Part shown: piece by piece, positions 7,954-15,921 of the stretch
How the letters are laid out: every line of letters begins with the position of its first letter
Position numbering within the stretch: position 1 is the first letter of the stretch
DNA from: Thalassococcus halodurans
Lineage (GTDB): Bacteria; Pseudomonadota; Alphaproteobacteria; Rhodobacterales; Rhodobacteraceae
NCBI RefSeq assembly: GCF_900108225.1
Contig: NZ_FNUZ01000002.1
Location: 126,501-190,500, forward strand
Reading direction: 5' to 3'
DNA: 64,000 bases
Translations under genes and position numbers: made by a program
The notes under the pieces: generated by a model
Told to the model about the DNA's origin: nothing
What the model saw: the letters and a program-made list of their open reading frames with translations, nothing else
Database searches by the model: none

Positions 7954-8709
7954 ATGGCCAAGAAACCAACAAGCAAGAACACCTCGGGACGCGGCGAACG
8001 CGATTTGAAGGTCAAGGTAAAGACCGCCCGTGGGCGCAAGCTTAGCTCGACCCGTTGGTTGCAGCGGCAACTGAACGATCCTTACGTGAAACGCGCCAAG
8101 GCGGATGGTTATCGCGGTCGCGCCGCCTACAAGATTCTGGAGCTGGACGACAAGTTCCGTTTCCTCGTGCCCGGTGCGCGTGTTGTTGACCTAGGATGCG
8201 CCCCGGGTGGCTGGTGTCAGGTCGCGGTCAAACGCGTCAATGCGCTGGGCGAAAAGAAGGGCAAGGCCATTGGCACCATTCTGGGCGTCGACCTCCAAGA
8301 GGTTGAGCCCATCGCAGGCTGCGAAATCCACCAGCTGGATTTCATGGAAGATGATGCCGACGATCAGGTAAAAGCATGGTTGAACGGTAAGGCCGACGTG
8401 GTCATGTCTGATATGGCTGCGGCCTCATCCGGTCATAAGCAAACCGACCACTTGCGCATTATGGCGCTGTGTGAAGCGGCCGCGTATTTCGCATTTGATG
8501 TTCTGGAAGAAGGCGGCACATTCGTTGCCAAGGTGCTGGCGGGCGGGGCCGAGGGTGATTTGCAGAAGATCCTGAAGCAGAACTTTACCAAAGTCATGCA
8601 TATGAAGCCTCCGGCGTCGCGATCGGATTCATCGGAAAAATTTGTGGTGGCGACGGGTTTCCGTGGGAACCGTGCTACTCAGCAGCAAGGGCAGTCTGAG
8701 GAAGAGTAA
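7954..8709 (+). CDS. rlmE: 23S rRNA (uridine-2552-2'-O)-methyltransferase RlmE/FtsJ
   Basis: 251 residues. RlmE 2'-O-methylates U2552 in the 23S A-loop late in 50S assembly, using SAM. The Rossmann SAM motif '[15 protein letters not shown]' is followed by '[12 protein letters not shown]', and the K-D-K-E catalytic tetrad can be placed: Lys in the 'AAYKILELD' helix, Asp in '[12 protein letters not shown]', Lys in '[12 protein letters not shown]' and Glu in '[13 protein letters not shown]'. A basic ~40-residue N-terminal extension ('[21 protein letters not shown]...') suits rRNA binding. It is probably co-transcribed with the Ppx/GppA gene. The tail '[10 protein letters not shown]' is low-complexity. 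Confidence 0.95.
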   Translation: MAKKPTSKNTSGRGERDLKVKVKTARGRKLSSTRWLQRQLNDPYVKRAKADGYRGRAAYKILELDDKFRFLVPGARVVDLGCAPGGWCQVAVKRVNALGEKKGKAIGTILGVDLQEVEPIAGCEIHQLDFMEDDADDQVKAWLNGKADVVMSDMAAASSGHKQTDHLRIMALCEAAAYFAFDVLEEGGTFVAKVLAGGAEGDLQKILKQNFTKVMHMKPPASRSDSSEKFVVATGFRGNRATQQQGQSEEE

Positions 8710-8881
8710 AGGACCGGTTCGCGCGGTTCTGGAACTCCATCAACGCGTCGAGCGTCATAGGCTTATCCGTGGCTTGATCGGCAAGCGTCGTTTGACGCCA
8801 GACTTGCCCATGCAGCGCAAACAGGCGTTCAAGCCGCTGGCTGCGCGACGCGTCGCTTGGGAGAATCGGAAAATGCTTCAC
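8675..8881 (-). CDS. Possible small hypothetical protein
   Basis: A 68-codon frame starting with GTG (8881), preceded by AGGTG, fills the gap between rlmE and the lipoprotein gene on the opposite strand and overlaps the 3' end of rlmE by 35 bases. The product ('[20 protein letters not shown]...[26 protein letters not shown]') has a balanced composition, no membrane segment and no family I recognise. It is kept because it is the only coding candidate here, but it could be a chance frame. Confidence 0.3.
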   Translation of the reverse strand: MKHFPILPSDASRSQRLERLFALHGQVWRQTTLADQATDKPMTLDALMEFQNRANRSFTLPQTALAAE

Positions 8882-8946
8882 TGGACACCTGCAATCTGGT
8901 TTGTCCTAGGCGTAGCGGGCAAATCGGGCAGGGGTGGTGCGCTTTC

Positions 8947-9411
8947 GTGATCAATAAAAGAAAAAATACGGCATTAATTTGCGCGTTTGTCGGAATGACT
9001 GTGTTGGTTGGCTGCCAGAAACCCGCCGAAACGGTGGCGCCTATGGCATTGCGCAATCAATCCGCGCCTGTCGCCGCGCAGGTGGACGCGACAGAAGCCA
9101 GAATTTCAGGAGACTGGCGTGTGGTTGCTGGCGTGGGCATACCAGTAGGGTCCAAGGTATCCATAGGGCAAGGCGTGATGGCCGTGAATGGTTCGGCGTT
9201 GCCGTTGGCACAGGTAGGTCCTGGCCAGTTCAATGCCGCTGGCACAGCGCTTTGGGTGCATTGGCTGGACGCGGACGCGCGGACCGTCGCGATGGGCGAT
9301 CCGGATGGGCATTGGTATTTTGTTATGGACCGGACAGGCAAACCCGGCGAACGGATGACCGCGGCCAGGACTATTCTGGATTGGTACGGCTACGATACAA
9401 CGCGGCTTTAA
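8947..9411 (+). CDS. Lipocalin-like outer-membrane lipoprotein
   Basis: From the GTG at 8947 the product has 154 residues with a lipoprotein signal: basic 'INKRKNT', hydrophobic core, lipobox 'LVGC' (Cys 22). The mature part ends with 'ALWVHWLDADARTVAMGDPDGHWYFVMDRTGKPGERMTAARTILDWYGYD', matching the last strands and C-terminal helix of bacterial Blc-type lipocalins, though the usual 'G.WYEIAR' first strand is replaced by 'SGDWRVVAGVG'. The role is probably binding a small hydrophobic ligand in the periplasm. An upstream in-frame start would place 30 charged residues before the signal, so I reject it. Its end overlaps the convergent betI end by 4 bases. Confidence 0.65.
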   Translation: MINKRKNTALICAFVGMTVLVGCQKPAETVAPMALRNQSAPVAAQVDATEARISGDWRVVAGVGIPVGSKVSIGQGVMAVNGSALPLAQVGPGQFNAAGTALWVHWLDADARTVAMGDPDGHWYFVMDRTGKPGERMTAARTILDWYGYDTTRL

Positions 9412-9983
9412 CCGTCAAGCGCGGAAAGTTCGACCTCAAGGGCTTTCAGAACCTGAGCAACGGCCGGACCGGGATCAACATGACTGCGGTTCAGCGCGAA
9501 CCGCAGGTAAAGGCCATCGACCAAGCCACCCAGACGTTCAGCAATGCCATGCGCTGCGTCGCCCGCCAAGGGTCGCAGTGAATAAACCAGATTGGAATGG
9601 AAGCGACGATGGTACAGCGCCAAAAGCCGCTGCGCCTCGGGCGAGGTCTGGGCCAGAACATAGAAGTTCAGCCAAGCCGCCACCGCGCCGTCTTCGAACT
9701 GGCTGGGCGAGAAGTTGGTTTCAAGAATGGCTGTAAGCCGTTCAACAGGCTCTGTTTTCCCAACCAGATTGGCGCGGATCAACGCGCCGTAGGTCCGCAG
9801 GATCGACCGCATCGTTGCCAGAAAAAGCTGCTCTTTGTCGCCGAAGTAATGAAAGGCCAGACCCGGAGAAACACCCGCACGCTTTGCGATCTGGCTTACG
9901 GTGACATTCAGTGTCCCCTCGGCGCCAATTTCACGTATGGTCGCAGCGATCAGCTCCTGCCGTCTTTTCTGTTCTGCTTTCAT
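9408..9983 (-). CDS. betI: TetR-family transcriptional repressor BetI (choline-responsive)
   Basis: 191 residues. The N-terminal TetR helix-turn-helix is 'RRQELIAATIREIGAEGTLNVTVSQIAKRAGVSPGLAFHYFGDKEQLFLATM', with the BetI-typical 'SPGLAFHYFGDKEQL' recognition helix. The C-terminal ligand domain contains 'EDGAVAAWLNFYVLAQTSPEAQRLLALYHRRFHSNL', again BetI-like. BetI represses choline uptake and glycine-betaine synthesis until choline binds. It is divergent from choW, with an inverted repeat at 10040-10057 between them. I place the start at ATG 9983; a TTG at 9992 is possible. betA and betB are not in this window. Confidence 0.88.
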   Translation of the reverse strand: MKAEQKRRQELIAATIREIGAEGTLNVTVSQIAKRAGVSPGLAFHYFGDKEQLFLATMRSILRTYGALIRANLVGKTEPVERLTAILETNFSPSQFEDGAVAAWLNFYVLAQTSPEAQRLLALYHRRFHSNLVYSLRPLAGDAAHGIAERLGGLVDGLYLRFALNRSHVDPGPAVAQVLKALEVELSALDG

Positions 9984-10039
9984 CCGTACCAATTACCTCT
10001 GCGACAAAATGGTTGCGAATTTGATCAAAGGCATGATTA

Positions 10040-10057
10040 ATTGACTCGTCAGTCAAT
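10040..10057. promoter_or_regulatory. Probable BetI operator
   Basis: Perfect inverted repeat ATTGACT-CGTC-AGTCAAT (7-bp arms) midway between betI and choW. Known BetI sites are inverted repeats of the TTGA...TCAA type, and the location between the divergent genes fits repression of choWV and autoregulation. Confidence 0.65.
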
Positions 10058-10107
10058 GGATTGGCCGTTGGCGATCAAACCCGCAAAATCCACTTGGGAG
10101 TGTGACC

Positions 10108-10947
10108 ATGCTCGACTGGCTTACGGAATACAAGATACCTGTCGGGGACTTTGCTGAAGCAATTTTCGATTGGGTCCGAGATAACGGTAAATTTGTTCTC
10201 GAAGCGCTGTCCTGGCTGATGGAAACGCTGATCGATGGCATTTTGTGGTTGCTGGAAACGCCGCACCCCTTTGTTGTGATCCTCGCCTTCATGGCCTTCA
10301 CATATCTTTTGCAGCGTAGTTGGAAAGTGACGGCCTTTGTGGGCGTCGGGTTTTTGTTCATTCTGAACCAAGACTACTGGGACGAAACGCTGGAAAGCCT
10401 GACGCTGGTTTTGTCGTCTTGCGTGGTGTGTATGGCGGTGGGTGTGCCTATCGGAATTGCCGCAGCGCATCGGCCCAAGCTTTATACTTACATGCGGCCC
10501 ATTCTGGATTTGATGCAGACCCTGCCGACGTTCGTCTATCTGATCCCCGCGATTGTGTTCTTTGGCATCGGTATGGTGCCGGGCCTGATCGCAACGGTGA
10601 TCTTTGTTTTGCCCGCGCCAATCCGGCTGACCTATCTGGGGGTTTCTTCAACTCCGACCGCCTTGCTTGAGGCCGCGCGCGCATTCGGCGCGACTCCGCG
10701 TCAGGTGCTTTGGAAGGTCGAGATGCCATCGGCCCTGCCGCAAATCATGGCGGGGTTGAACCAGACCATCATGCTTTCCTTGTCGATGGTGGTGGTTGCG
10801 GCGCTGGTCGGTGCGGACGGATTAGGCGTGCCTGTTGTGCGGGCCTTGAACCGCGTGGACACATCGCTGGGCTTTGAATCGGGCTTCGTCATCGTGGTGG
10901 TCGCGATCATGCTGGACCGGATGCTGAATATGGGAGGCCGCAAATGA
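10108..10947 (+). CDS. choW: Choline ABC transporter permease ChoW
   Basis: A 279-residue inner-membrane permease of the ProW/OpuAB type. Several transmembrane helices are visible (e.g. 'HPFVVILAFMAFTYLL', 'LTLVLSSCVVCMAVGVPIGIAAA', 'FVYLIPAIVFFGIGMVPGLIATVIFVLPAPIRLT', 'TIMLSLSMVVVAALVG') and the EAA loop that docks on the ATPase reads 'EAARAFGATPRQVLWKVEMPSALP'. ATG 10108 is chosen over GTG 10102 because GGGAG lies seven bases ahead of it. It overlaps choV by 4 bases. The periplasmic choline-binding gene choX, often directly upstream in Rhizobiales and Rhodobacterales, is absent here. Confidence 0.9.
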   Translation: MLDWLTEYKIPVGDFAEAIFDWVRDNGKFVLEALSWLMETLIDGILWLLETPHPFVVILAFMAFTYLLQRSWKVTAFVGVGFLFILNQDYWDETLESLTLVLSSCVVCMAVGVPIGIAAAHRPKLYTYMRPILDLMQTLPTFVYLIPAIVFFGIGMVPGLIATVIFVLPAPIRLTYLGVSSTPTALLEAARAFGATPRQVLWKVEMPSALPQIMAGLNQTIMLSLSMVVVAALVGADGLGVPVVRALNRVDTSLGFESGFVIVVVAIMLDRMLNMGGRK

Positions 10948-11969
10948 CCACGGCTGTCAAAATCGACAATGTTTCCATCGTGTTCGGCGATCATCCGGAT
11001 CAGGCATTGCCCTTGATGGACGCAGGTGAAAACCGCGCCCAGATTCAGGAAAAAACCGGTCAGGTGCTGGGCGTTCATAATTGTTCGATTGATGTGAAAG
11101 AGGGCGAGATCCTTGTTTTGATGGGGCTGTCGGGCTCTGGCAAATCCACGCTTTTGCGGGCGATCAACGGGCTGAACCCTGTGGTGCGCGGGGCCGTTCA
11201 CGTGAATGACGGTGGTGCAATGGTCGATGTCACCCACGCCGGTCATGAAGAACTGCGCCGTATCCGCCTGAACCGTGTGGCGATGGTGTTCCAACAGTTT
11301 GGCCTGCTGCCGTGGCGTAGTGTGCGCGAGAATGTGGGGCTGGGTCTGGAATTGGGCGGCATGTCCAAAGCGGACCGCGCTGCCAAGGTTGATGAACAGC
11401 TTGGCCTTGTCGGGCTGGACGGCTGGGGCGATCGCAAGGTTGATGATCTGTCCGGCGGGATGCAGCAACGTGTCGGTTTGGCGCGTGCCTTTGCGACCGA
11501 GGCGCCGATCCTTCTGATGGACGAACCGTTTTCGGCGCTTGATCCGCTGATCCGCACCAAATTGCAGGATGAGCTGCTGGACCTTCAAACGAAACTGAAA
11601 CGCACGATCATTTTCGTTAGTCATGATCTGGATGAGGCGTTCAAGATCGGAAATCGCATTGCGATCATGGAAGGCGGGCGCATCGTTCAGTGCGGCAGTC
11701 CGCAAGAGATTTACTCCAAGCCCGCCAATGATTACGTCGCTGAATTCGTGGCGCACATGAATCCTTTGGGTGTTCTGACGGCTGGCGATGTGATGGAACC
11801 CGCAAATGAGGCACCATCAGTGTCTATCCCGAAATCCGCCCGCGTCAGTGAAGTCATGCAACTGGTCACAGATACAGACGGCCCAGTGGGCGTCACGGTT
11901 CAGGGCAACCTTGTGGGGCAGGTGACGGAAAAAGGGCTGTTGAAGCGGCTTCTTGACCCGCGGGGCTAA
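10944..11969 (+). CDS. choV: Choline ABC transporter ATP-binding protein ChoV
   Basis: 341 residues. Walker A 'GLSGSGKST', Q-loop 'VFQQFGLLPWRSV', signature 'LSGGMQQRVGLARA', Walker B 'ILLMDEPFSALDP' and the switch histidine in 'FVSHDLDEAF' are all present. An N-terminal stretch ('FGDHPDQALPLMDAGENRAQIQEKTG') before the Walker A domain is typical of ChoV/ProV-type ATPases, and the C-terminal ~70 residues look like a CBS-type regulatory extension. It drives choline uptake with ChoW and is translationally coupled to it through ATGA. Choline imported here would be oxidised to glycine betaine, an osmolyte and methyl source. Confidence 0.92.
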   Translation: MTTAVKIDNVSIVFGDHPDQALPLMDAGENRAQIQEKTGQVLGVHNCSIDVKEGEILVLMGLSGSGKSTLLRAINGLNPVVRGAVHVNDGGAMVDVTHAGHEELRRIRLNRVAMVFQQFGLLPWRSVRENVGLGLELGGMSKADRAAKVDEQLGLVGLDGWGDRKVDDLSGGMQQRVGLARAFATEAPILLMDEPFSALDPLIRTKLQDELLDLQTKLKRTIIFVSHDLDEAFKIGNRIAIMEGGRIVQCGSPQEIYSKPANDYVAEFVAHMNPLGVLTAGDVMEPANEAPSVSIPKSARVSEVMQLVTDTDGPVGVTVQGNLVGQVTEKGLLKRLLDPRG

Positions 11970-12074
11970 GTGTACTGCGTCGCGCCTGCCACGGTGGGCG
12001 CGCATCGCCTGATCCGTTGTTCCGCAGCGCTTCAGCGCGTGGTAGTGTGGCCCAAAATAACAGGGGCCCACACG

Positions 12075-12950
12075 ATGCAGACCACCGCCGCCGCGCTGAC
12101 CATGGTGCGCGATGACGCGTTCTACCTGAAGATCTGGCTGCGCTATTACGGCGAAATGCTGGGCCGTGAGAACTGCTATATCATCAACCATGGACGCGGC
12201 GAGGAAGTGGCTGATTTGGCCGCTGGCTGCAATGTGATCGGCATTCCCGGTGATCCCAATCCTAGATTTGAGCAGAATCGGTGGAGACTGCTTTCCAATA
12301 CTTTAGCTGGCCTGCTGGGCTACTATCGTCATGTCATTGTTTCTGACGTAGATGAAATTGTTGTTGTAGACCCGGCAAACGGGGGAAATTTATTGCAGTG
12401 GCTGGAGAAGCGCCGCCGCCTCCGGGTGTATACACCGCTGGGACTTGATATGTTTCAAAGATTGGACCTGGAGTGTGACGAAATCACTGATCAAGTGTTA
12501 GGTCCCCGCTTGCATGCTAAAATTGCACTGCCGTATTCCAAGCCTTGTGTGCTAGGCAAAGAGGCCAGATTTGCACGGGGTGGACATTACTCGACCTTCG
12601 AAAAGTTAAATGCTCCGAGTGAGCTGTATTTGCTGCACCTGAAATTTGTTGATTACGCTGAATACGTTAAGACATTGGACCGCAGAAATGCGATGGTTCA
12701 AGACATCGGTCTTGAGGCGAGGGAAACCACGATTGGTCGTCACTGGTACGCAAGCGACCGCGGCGATGATCGCGCTCCATTTGAAGAATTTGCCAACTAC
12801 AAAATGGAAAAAGAATTCGATCTGGATTGGGTGCGCGATGCCATGCGCGAAAGCTGGAAACGCCGTGGGGAGACTAGTTTCTGGCAGTTCGACAGGCCCA
12901 AATATAAAACACAGGTTCGTCTGCCGGACCGGTTCGCGGGACTGTTCTAA
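12075..12950 (+). CDS. Glycosyltransferase family 2-like protein
   Basis: A 291-residue soluble protein starting 'MQTTAAALTMVRDDAFYLKIWLRYYGEMLGRENCYIINHG', the entry strand of GT2-like/DUF-type glycosyltransferases (family PF13704 as I recall). The probable metal-binding motif is 'VSDVDEIVV' (DxD near residue 95). 'LHLKFVDYAEYV' and 'FWQFDRPKYKTQVRLPDRFAGLF' are typical later blocks. The acceptor is unknown; such genes usually decorate cell-surface polysaccharides. The central part (about 12240-12700) is visibly more AT-rich than flanking genes, suggesting transfer. The upstream extension of the frame is rejected: ATG 12075 has AGGGG ten bases ahead. Confidence 0.7.
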   Translation: MQTTAAALTMVRDDAFYLKIWLRYYGEMLGRENCYIINHGRGEEVADLAAGCNVIGIPGDPNPRFEQNRWRLLSNTLAGLLGYYRHVIVSDVDEIVVVDPANGGNLLQWLEKRRRLRVYTPLGLDMFQRLDLECDEITDQVLGPRLHAKIALPYSKPCVLGKEARFARGGHYSTFEKLNAPSELYLLHLKFVDYAEYVKTLDRRNAMVQDIGLEARETTIGRHWYASDRGDDRAPFEEFANYKMEKEFDLDWVRDAMRESWKRRGETSFWQFDRPKYKTQVRLPDRFAGLF

Positions 12951-13807
12951 ACCGAAATCGATCCGCAGAACGCAGCAATGGCCTGCGCAGTCGCGTCAGG
13001 CGATTGATCCGGAAAGAAATGTCCGCCTGCAATCGCCGCGCTTTTCATATCGCTGAGCCGATCTGCCCATGTGGCGCCGACATCCATCGCTTTGGCCATG
13101 GCACCGTCCGCACCGTATAAAACCAACGCGGGGCAATCGACGGTTCGGCTCAGGTCCTCTGTATCCAACGGTAGGTCCACATCAATCGCGGCGCGGTAGT
13201 CGTTACACATGGCGGTAATCGCGGCAGGATCGCGCCAGGCGCGGCGGTACTCTTCCAGCAGTGTATCGTCGAAATCCGACAAGTCCGCCTTACCAAAGCC
13301 GATCAGGCACCGTTCGAAATACATGTCGGGATCATGTTCGATCATGGTCTCTGGGAAAGGCGCGGGTTGGGCCAGAAAGAACCAGTGGTAATAGGCGCGC
13401 GCGGTCTTATGCGTGATGTTTTCCAGCAAGTGTTCTGTCGGAACGATATCCATAACGGTCAGACTGGCGATCCTGTCGGGTGCATCCAGCGCCATACGAT
13501 GCGCGGTGCGCCCGCCACGGTCGTGACCCGCCAGATGAAACCGGTCAAAACCGAGCGCATCCATCAGCCCCAGCATATCCTGACCCATGGGGCGAAACCC
13601 CATCTCAGGCATCGTCTTGGGCTTAAAGCTGTCGCCATATCCGCGCAGGTCTGCTGTGATGACGGTAAAATGCCGTTTTAGTTGCGGGACAATGGGCCGC
13701 CACATCGCGCGGGTTTGCGGGAACCCATGCAATAAAAGCAGCGGTGGGCCGTCTCCGGTGATGTCGTAGCTTATAGAGTGTTGATCGGCGTTCAGAAATT
13801 CAGGCAA
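12947..13807 (-). CDS. Haloacetate (fluoroacetate) dehalogenase-like alpha/beta hydrolase
   Basis: 286 residues. Oxyanion motif 'LLLHGFPQTRAMW' and nucleophile elbow 'GHDRGGR' with Asp96 as nucleophile. The diagnostic residues of fluoroacetate dehalogenase fall at the right spacing: Arg97 and Arg100 (carboxylate clamp), Asp120 (24 after the nucleophile), His141-Trp142 in 'YYHWFF' (45-46 after; halide pocket), Tyr204 and catalytic His263 in 'GGHFFPD'. The reaction would release halide and glycolate from haloacetates. The natural substrate may be chloro- or bromoacetate, or another ester or epoxide, since the family is broad. It ends 4 bases into the convergent glycosyltransferase gene and is followed upstream by an unrelated membrane protein. 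Confidence 0.75.
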   Translation of the reverse strand: MPEFLNADQHSISYDITGDGPPLLLLHGFPQTRAMWRPIVPQLKRHFTVITADLRGYGDSFKPKTMPEMGFRPMGQDMLGLMDALGFDRFHLAGHDRGGRTAHRMALDAPDRIASLTVMDIVPTEHLLENITHKTARAYYHWFFLAQPAPFPETMIEHDPDMYFERCLIGFGKADLSDFDDTLLEEYRRAWRDPAAITAMCNDYRAAIDVDLPLDTEDLSRTVDCPALVLYGADGAMAKAMDVGATWADRLSDMKSAAIAGGHFFPDQSPDATAQAIAAFCGSISV

Positions 13808-13824
13808 AGTCCTGACCTCGGGCG

Positions 13825-14376
13825 TTATTGCCCGAGCGAGGAAACCAGAGCCAGACCTTTGACGTCAACATCCAAGTTGATGTCGTCCAGTGAAGAGCCG
13901 CCGCCCATGTTCAGCGCTGCCATTACTGCGCCTTGGGAACCGTTCAGAACCTTAAACGGCAGTTCCTGATAGAGGTAGGGCGGGGTCGCCACCAACATCA
14001 TTGCCGCTGCGCCGCCTGCAAGTATACTGCCTGCCGCCCCACGTTGATCGCGACGCTTTGTGACGATGCGCACGGCAAACACGCCCATCATGAATAGGGT
14101 CAGGATAATCAGCAGGCCGAGCCCACCCATAATCCAAGTTTGTGCATCCGCGCCAATCGATCCTTGCGCTAAGCTGGCTTTCAGAAATTCGCGGTTTTCC
14201 ACCAATTTGATGACAAAATAGATCCACGCAAAGCCCAACAACACAGATAGAAGGGGGCGCTTGTTGACGTTTGTGTATTCACGCTTGGAAACGCCGTGGC
14301 GGTAGAAATGCGCGTCGACGCGCTTCACCCGCTCTCGGAATGCCTCTTGGCCAGAATGTTCAAACGTGTTTGTCAT
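13825..14376 (-). CDS. Hypothetical inner-membrane protein
   Basis: The 183-residue product has a charged N-terminal cytoplasmic segment ('EAFRERVKRVDAHFYRHGVSKREYTN') and three hydrophobic segments: 'LLSVLLGFAWIYFVIKLV', 'WIMGGLGLLIILTLFMMGVFAVRIV' and 'SILAGGAAAMMLVATPPYLYQEL'. The C-terminal 50 residues, including 'NMGGGSSLDDINLDVDVKG', are soluble. I recognise no named family. It lies downstream of the M20 peptidase with a large hairpin (14461-14494) between them, so it may have its own promoter. Confidence 0.6.
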   Translation of the reverse strand: MTNTFEHSGQEAFRERVKRVDAHFYRHGVSKREYTNVNKRPLLSVLLGFAWIYFVIKLVENREFLKASLAQGSIGADAQTWIMGGLGLLIILTLFMMGVFAVRIVTKRRDQRGAAGSILAGGAAAMMLVATPPYLYQELPFKVLNGSQGAVMAALNMGGGSSLDDINLDVDVKGLALVSSLGQ

Positions 14377-14460
14377 GCACTCTATTAAGACGCGAAATTG
14401 GGCAGAATTTTGCGCGTGTTAAGACGTGGTTAAGATTTCATTAAGACCAAATACAACTTT

Positions 14461-14494
14461 TGCGTCACACCCTTTGGTTTTCAGGTGTGACGCA
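14461..14494. repeat. Perfect 11-bp inverted repeat
   Basis: TGCGTCACACC and GGTGTGACGCA flank a 12-base spacer between two leftward genes. Neither strand has a T run after the stem, so it is not a standard intrinsic terminator. It could be an operator for the membrane protein gene or a Rho-independent stop without a U-tract. Confidence 0.5.
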
Positions 14495-14541
14495 GCGGGT
14501 GTCATTTGCGACAGTTTGTTACTGCCGTAAAACCGTTATTT

Positions 14542-15921
14542 TCAGCTTAATTTGGAAACCGCATCCAGAATGCGGGCCCAGCTTCTGGTGCCTTTATGGA
14601 AGCTTTCCAGCGCATACTTCTCGTTAGGCGAGTGGATCTGGTCATCGTCGCGCCCGAAGCCAATCAGCATCGCGTCCATATCCAATAGGCTTTTGAAATA
14701 GCCCGCGATTGGGATCGATCCGCCACAGCCCACGAACGCCGCTGGATCGGGCCATTCGTCGGACAGCGCGGAACGTGCTGCTTCAAAGGCAGGATGATCT
14801 GTGGACATAACAGACGCAGGCGACGCGCCATGGGGCGTGAATTCAACCCTGCAGTCAGCGGGCACTTGCGCCTTAACCCATGTACGGAAGTTTTCGCGGA
14901 TTGCGTGCGGGTCCTGTTGGCCAACCAGACGGAAGCTGACCTTGGCCGACGCTTTGGACGGCAGAACGGTTTTAAAACCCTCTCCGGTATAGCCGCCCCA
15001 GATGCCGTTGATTTCGCCGGTCGGACGGGACCAGATCATTTCCAGCGCGGTGTGGTCCGTTTCGCCAGCGGGGATCGACAGGCCGACTTCGCCCAGAAAT
15101 TCGCTGTTCTCGAACTTGAGGTTATCCCATTGTTCTTTGATCTCTGCCGGCAGCTCGGGCACGCCAGCGTAGAAATCAGGCACGGTGACGCGACCCTGTT
15201 CATCGTGCAGACCGCCAAGGATTTTGGTTAGGACACGGATCGGATTGCGGGCAGGGCCACCATACATACCGGAATGCAGGTCTTTGTCGGGGCCGGTGAT
15301 CGTGATCTCTTCACCCATCAAGCCGCGCAGCATGGTGACAATGGCGGGGGTTTTGTCGGCAAAAAGGCCGGTGTCACAGATCAGTGCGATATCTGCTGTC
15401 AGCATGTCCTTGTTCTGTTCCATGAACGGAATCAACGACGGCGATCCTGATTCCTCCTCGCCTTCAAAGAAAAAGGTGATGCGGCAGGGCATTTCACCAT
15501 GCACAGTCTGCCATGCGCGGCAGGCCTCGACGAATGTCATCAACTGGCCTTTGTCATCAGACGATCCGCGTGCGCGAATGACCTTACCTTTTGCGGTATC
15601 TTCCAGCGCCGGATCGAAAGGATCACGATCCCACAGGTTCAGGGGATCGACGGGCTGCACATCATAATGGCCGTAAAACAGGACATGCGGGCCTTTGTCA
15701 CCGATATGGCCGACGACCATCGGATGGCCCGGTGTCGGGTGCTTTTGCGCATCAACCCCGATGGATTTCAGGTCGGCAACCAACCAGTCGGCCGCTTGAT
15801 CGCAGTCCTTTTTATATGCGGGGTCGGTGGAAATGGACGGAATGCGAAGAAGCTCAAACAGACGTTCGGTCGAATCGGACAGGCTTTCATCAATCAGATT
15901 GAGCACTTTATCGAGAGACAT
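14542..15921 (-). CDS. M20-family metallopeptidase (dipeptidase)
   Basis: The 459-residue product has the M20 zinc enzyme pattern: 'VLFYGHYDVQPVDPLNLWDRDPFDP' (first His and Asp ligand), 'ITFFFEGEEESGSPSL' (general-base Glu pair), 'IALICDTGLF' and 'DLHSGMYGGPARNPI' in the lid domain, with a last His ligand in the C-terminal 'DQIHSPNEKY'. The 'EEESGSPSL' and 'RGLMGEEI' blocks place it near the carnosinase/ArgE-DapE dipeptidase group. No signal peptide is visible, so it probably hydrolyses imported dipeptides. It is a single gene with a long upstream region shared with hemA. Confidence 0.88.
   Translation of the reverse strand: MSLDKVLNLIDESLSDSTERLFELLRIPSISTDPAYKKDCDQAADWLVADLKSIGVDAQKHPTPGHPMVVGHIGDKGPHVLFYGHYDVQPVDPLNLWDRDPFDPALEDTAKGKVIRARGSSDDKGQLMTFVEACRAWQTVHGEMPCRITFFFEGEEESGSPSLIPFMEQNKDMLTADIALICDTGLFADKTPAIVTMLRGLMGEEITITGPDKDLHSGMYGGPARNPIRVLTKILGGLHDEQGRVTVPDFYAGVPELPAEIKEQWDNLKFENSEFLGEVGLSIPAGETDHTALEMIWSRPTGEINGIWGGYTGEGFKTVLPSKASAKVSFRLVGQQDPHAIRENFRTWVKAQVPADCRVEFTPHGASPASVMSTDHPAFEAARSALSDEWPDPAAFVGCGGSIPIAGYFKSLLDMDAMLIGFGRDDDQIHSPNEKYALESFHKGTRSWARILDAVSKLS

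Noticed and set aside
10102-10107. GTG at 10102 as choW start
   Set aside because: The GGGAG ribosome-binding site is only one base away from it but seven bases from ATG 10108.
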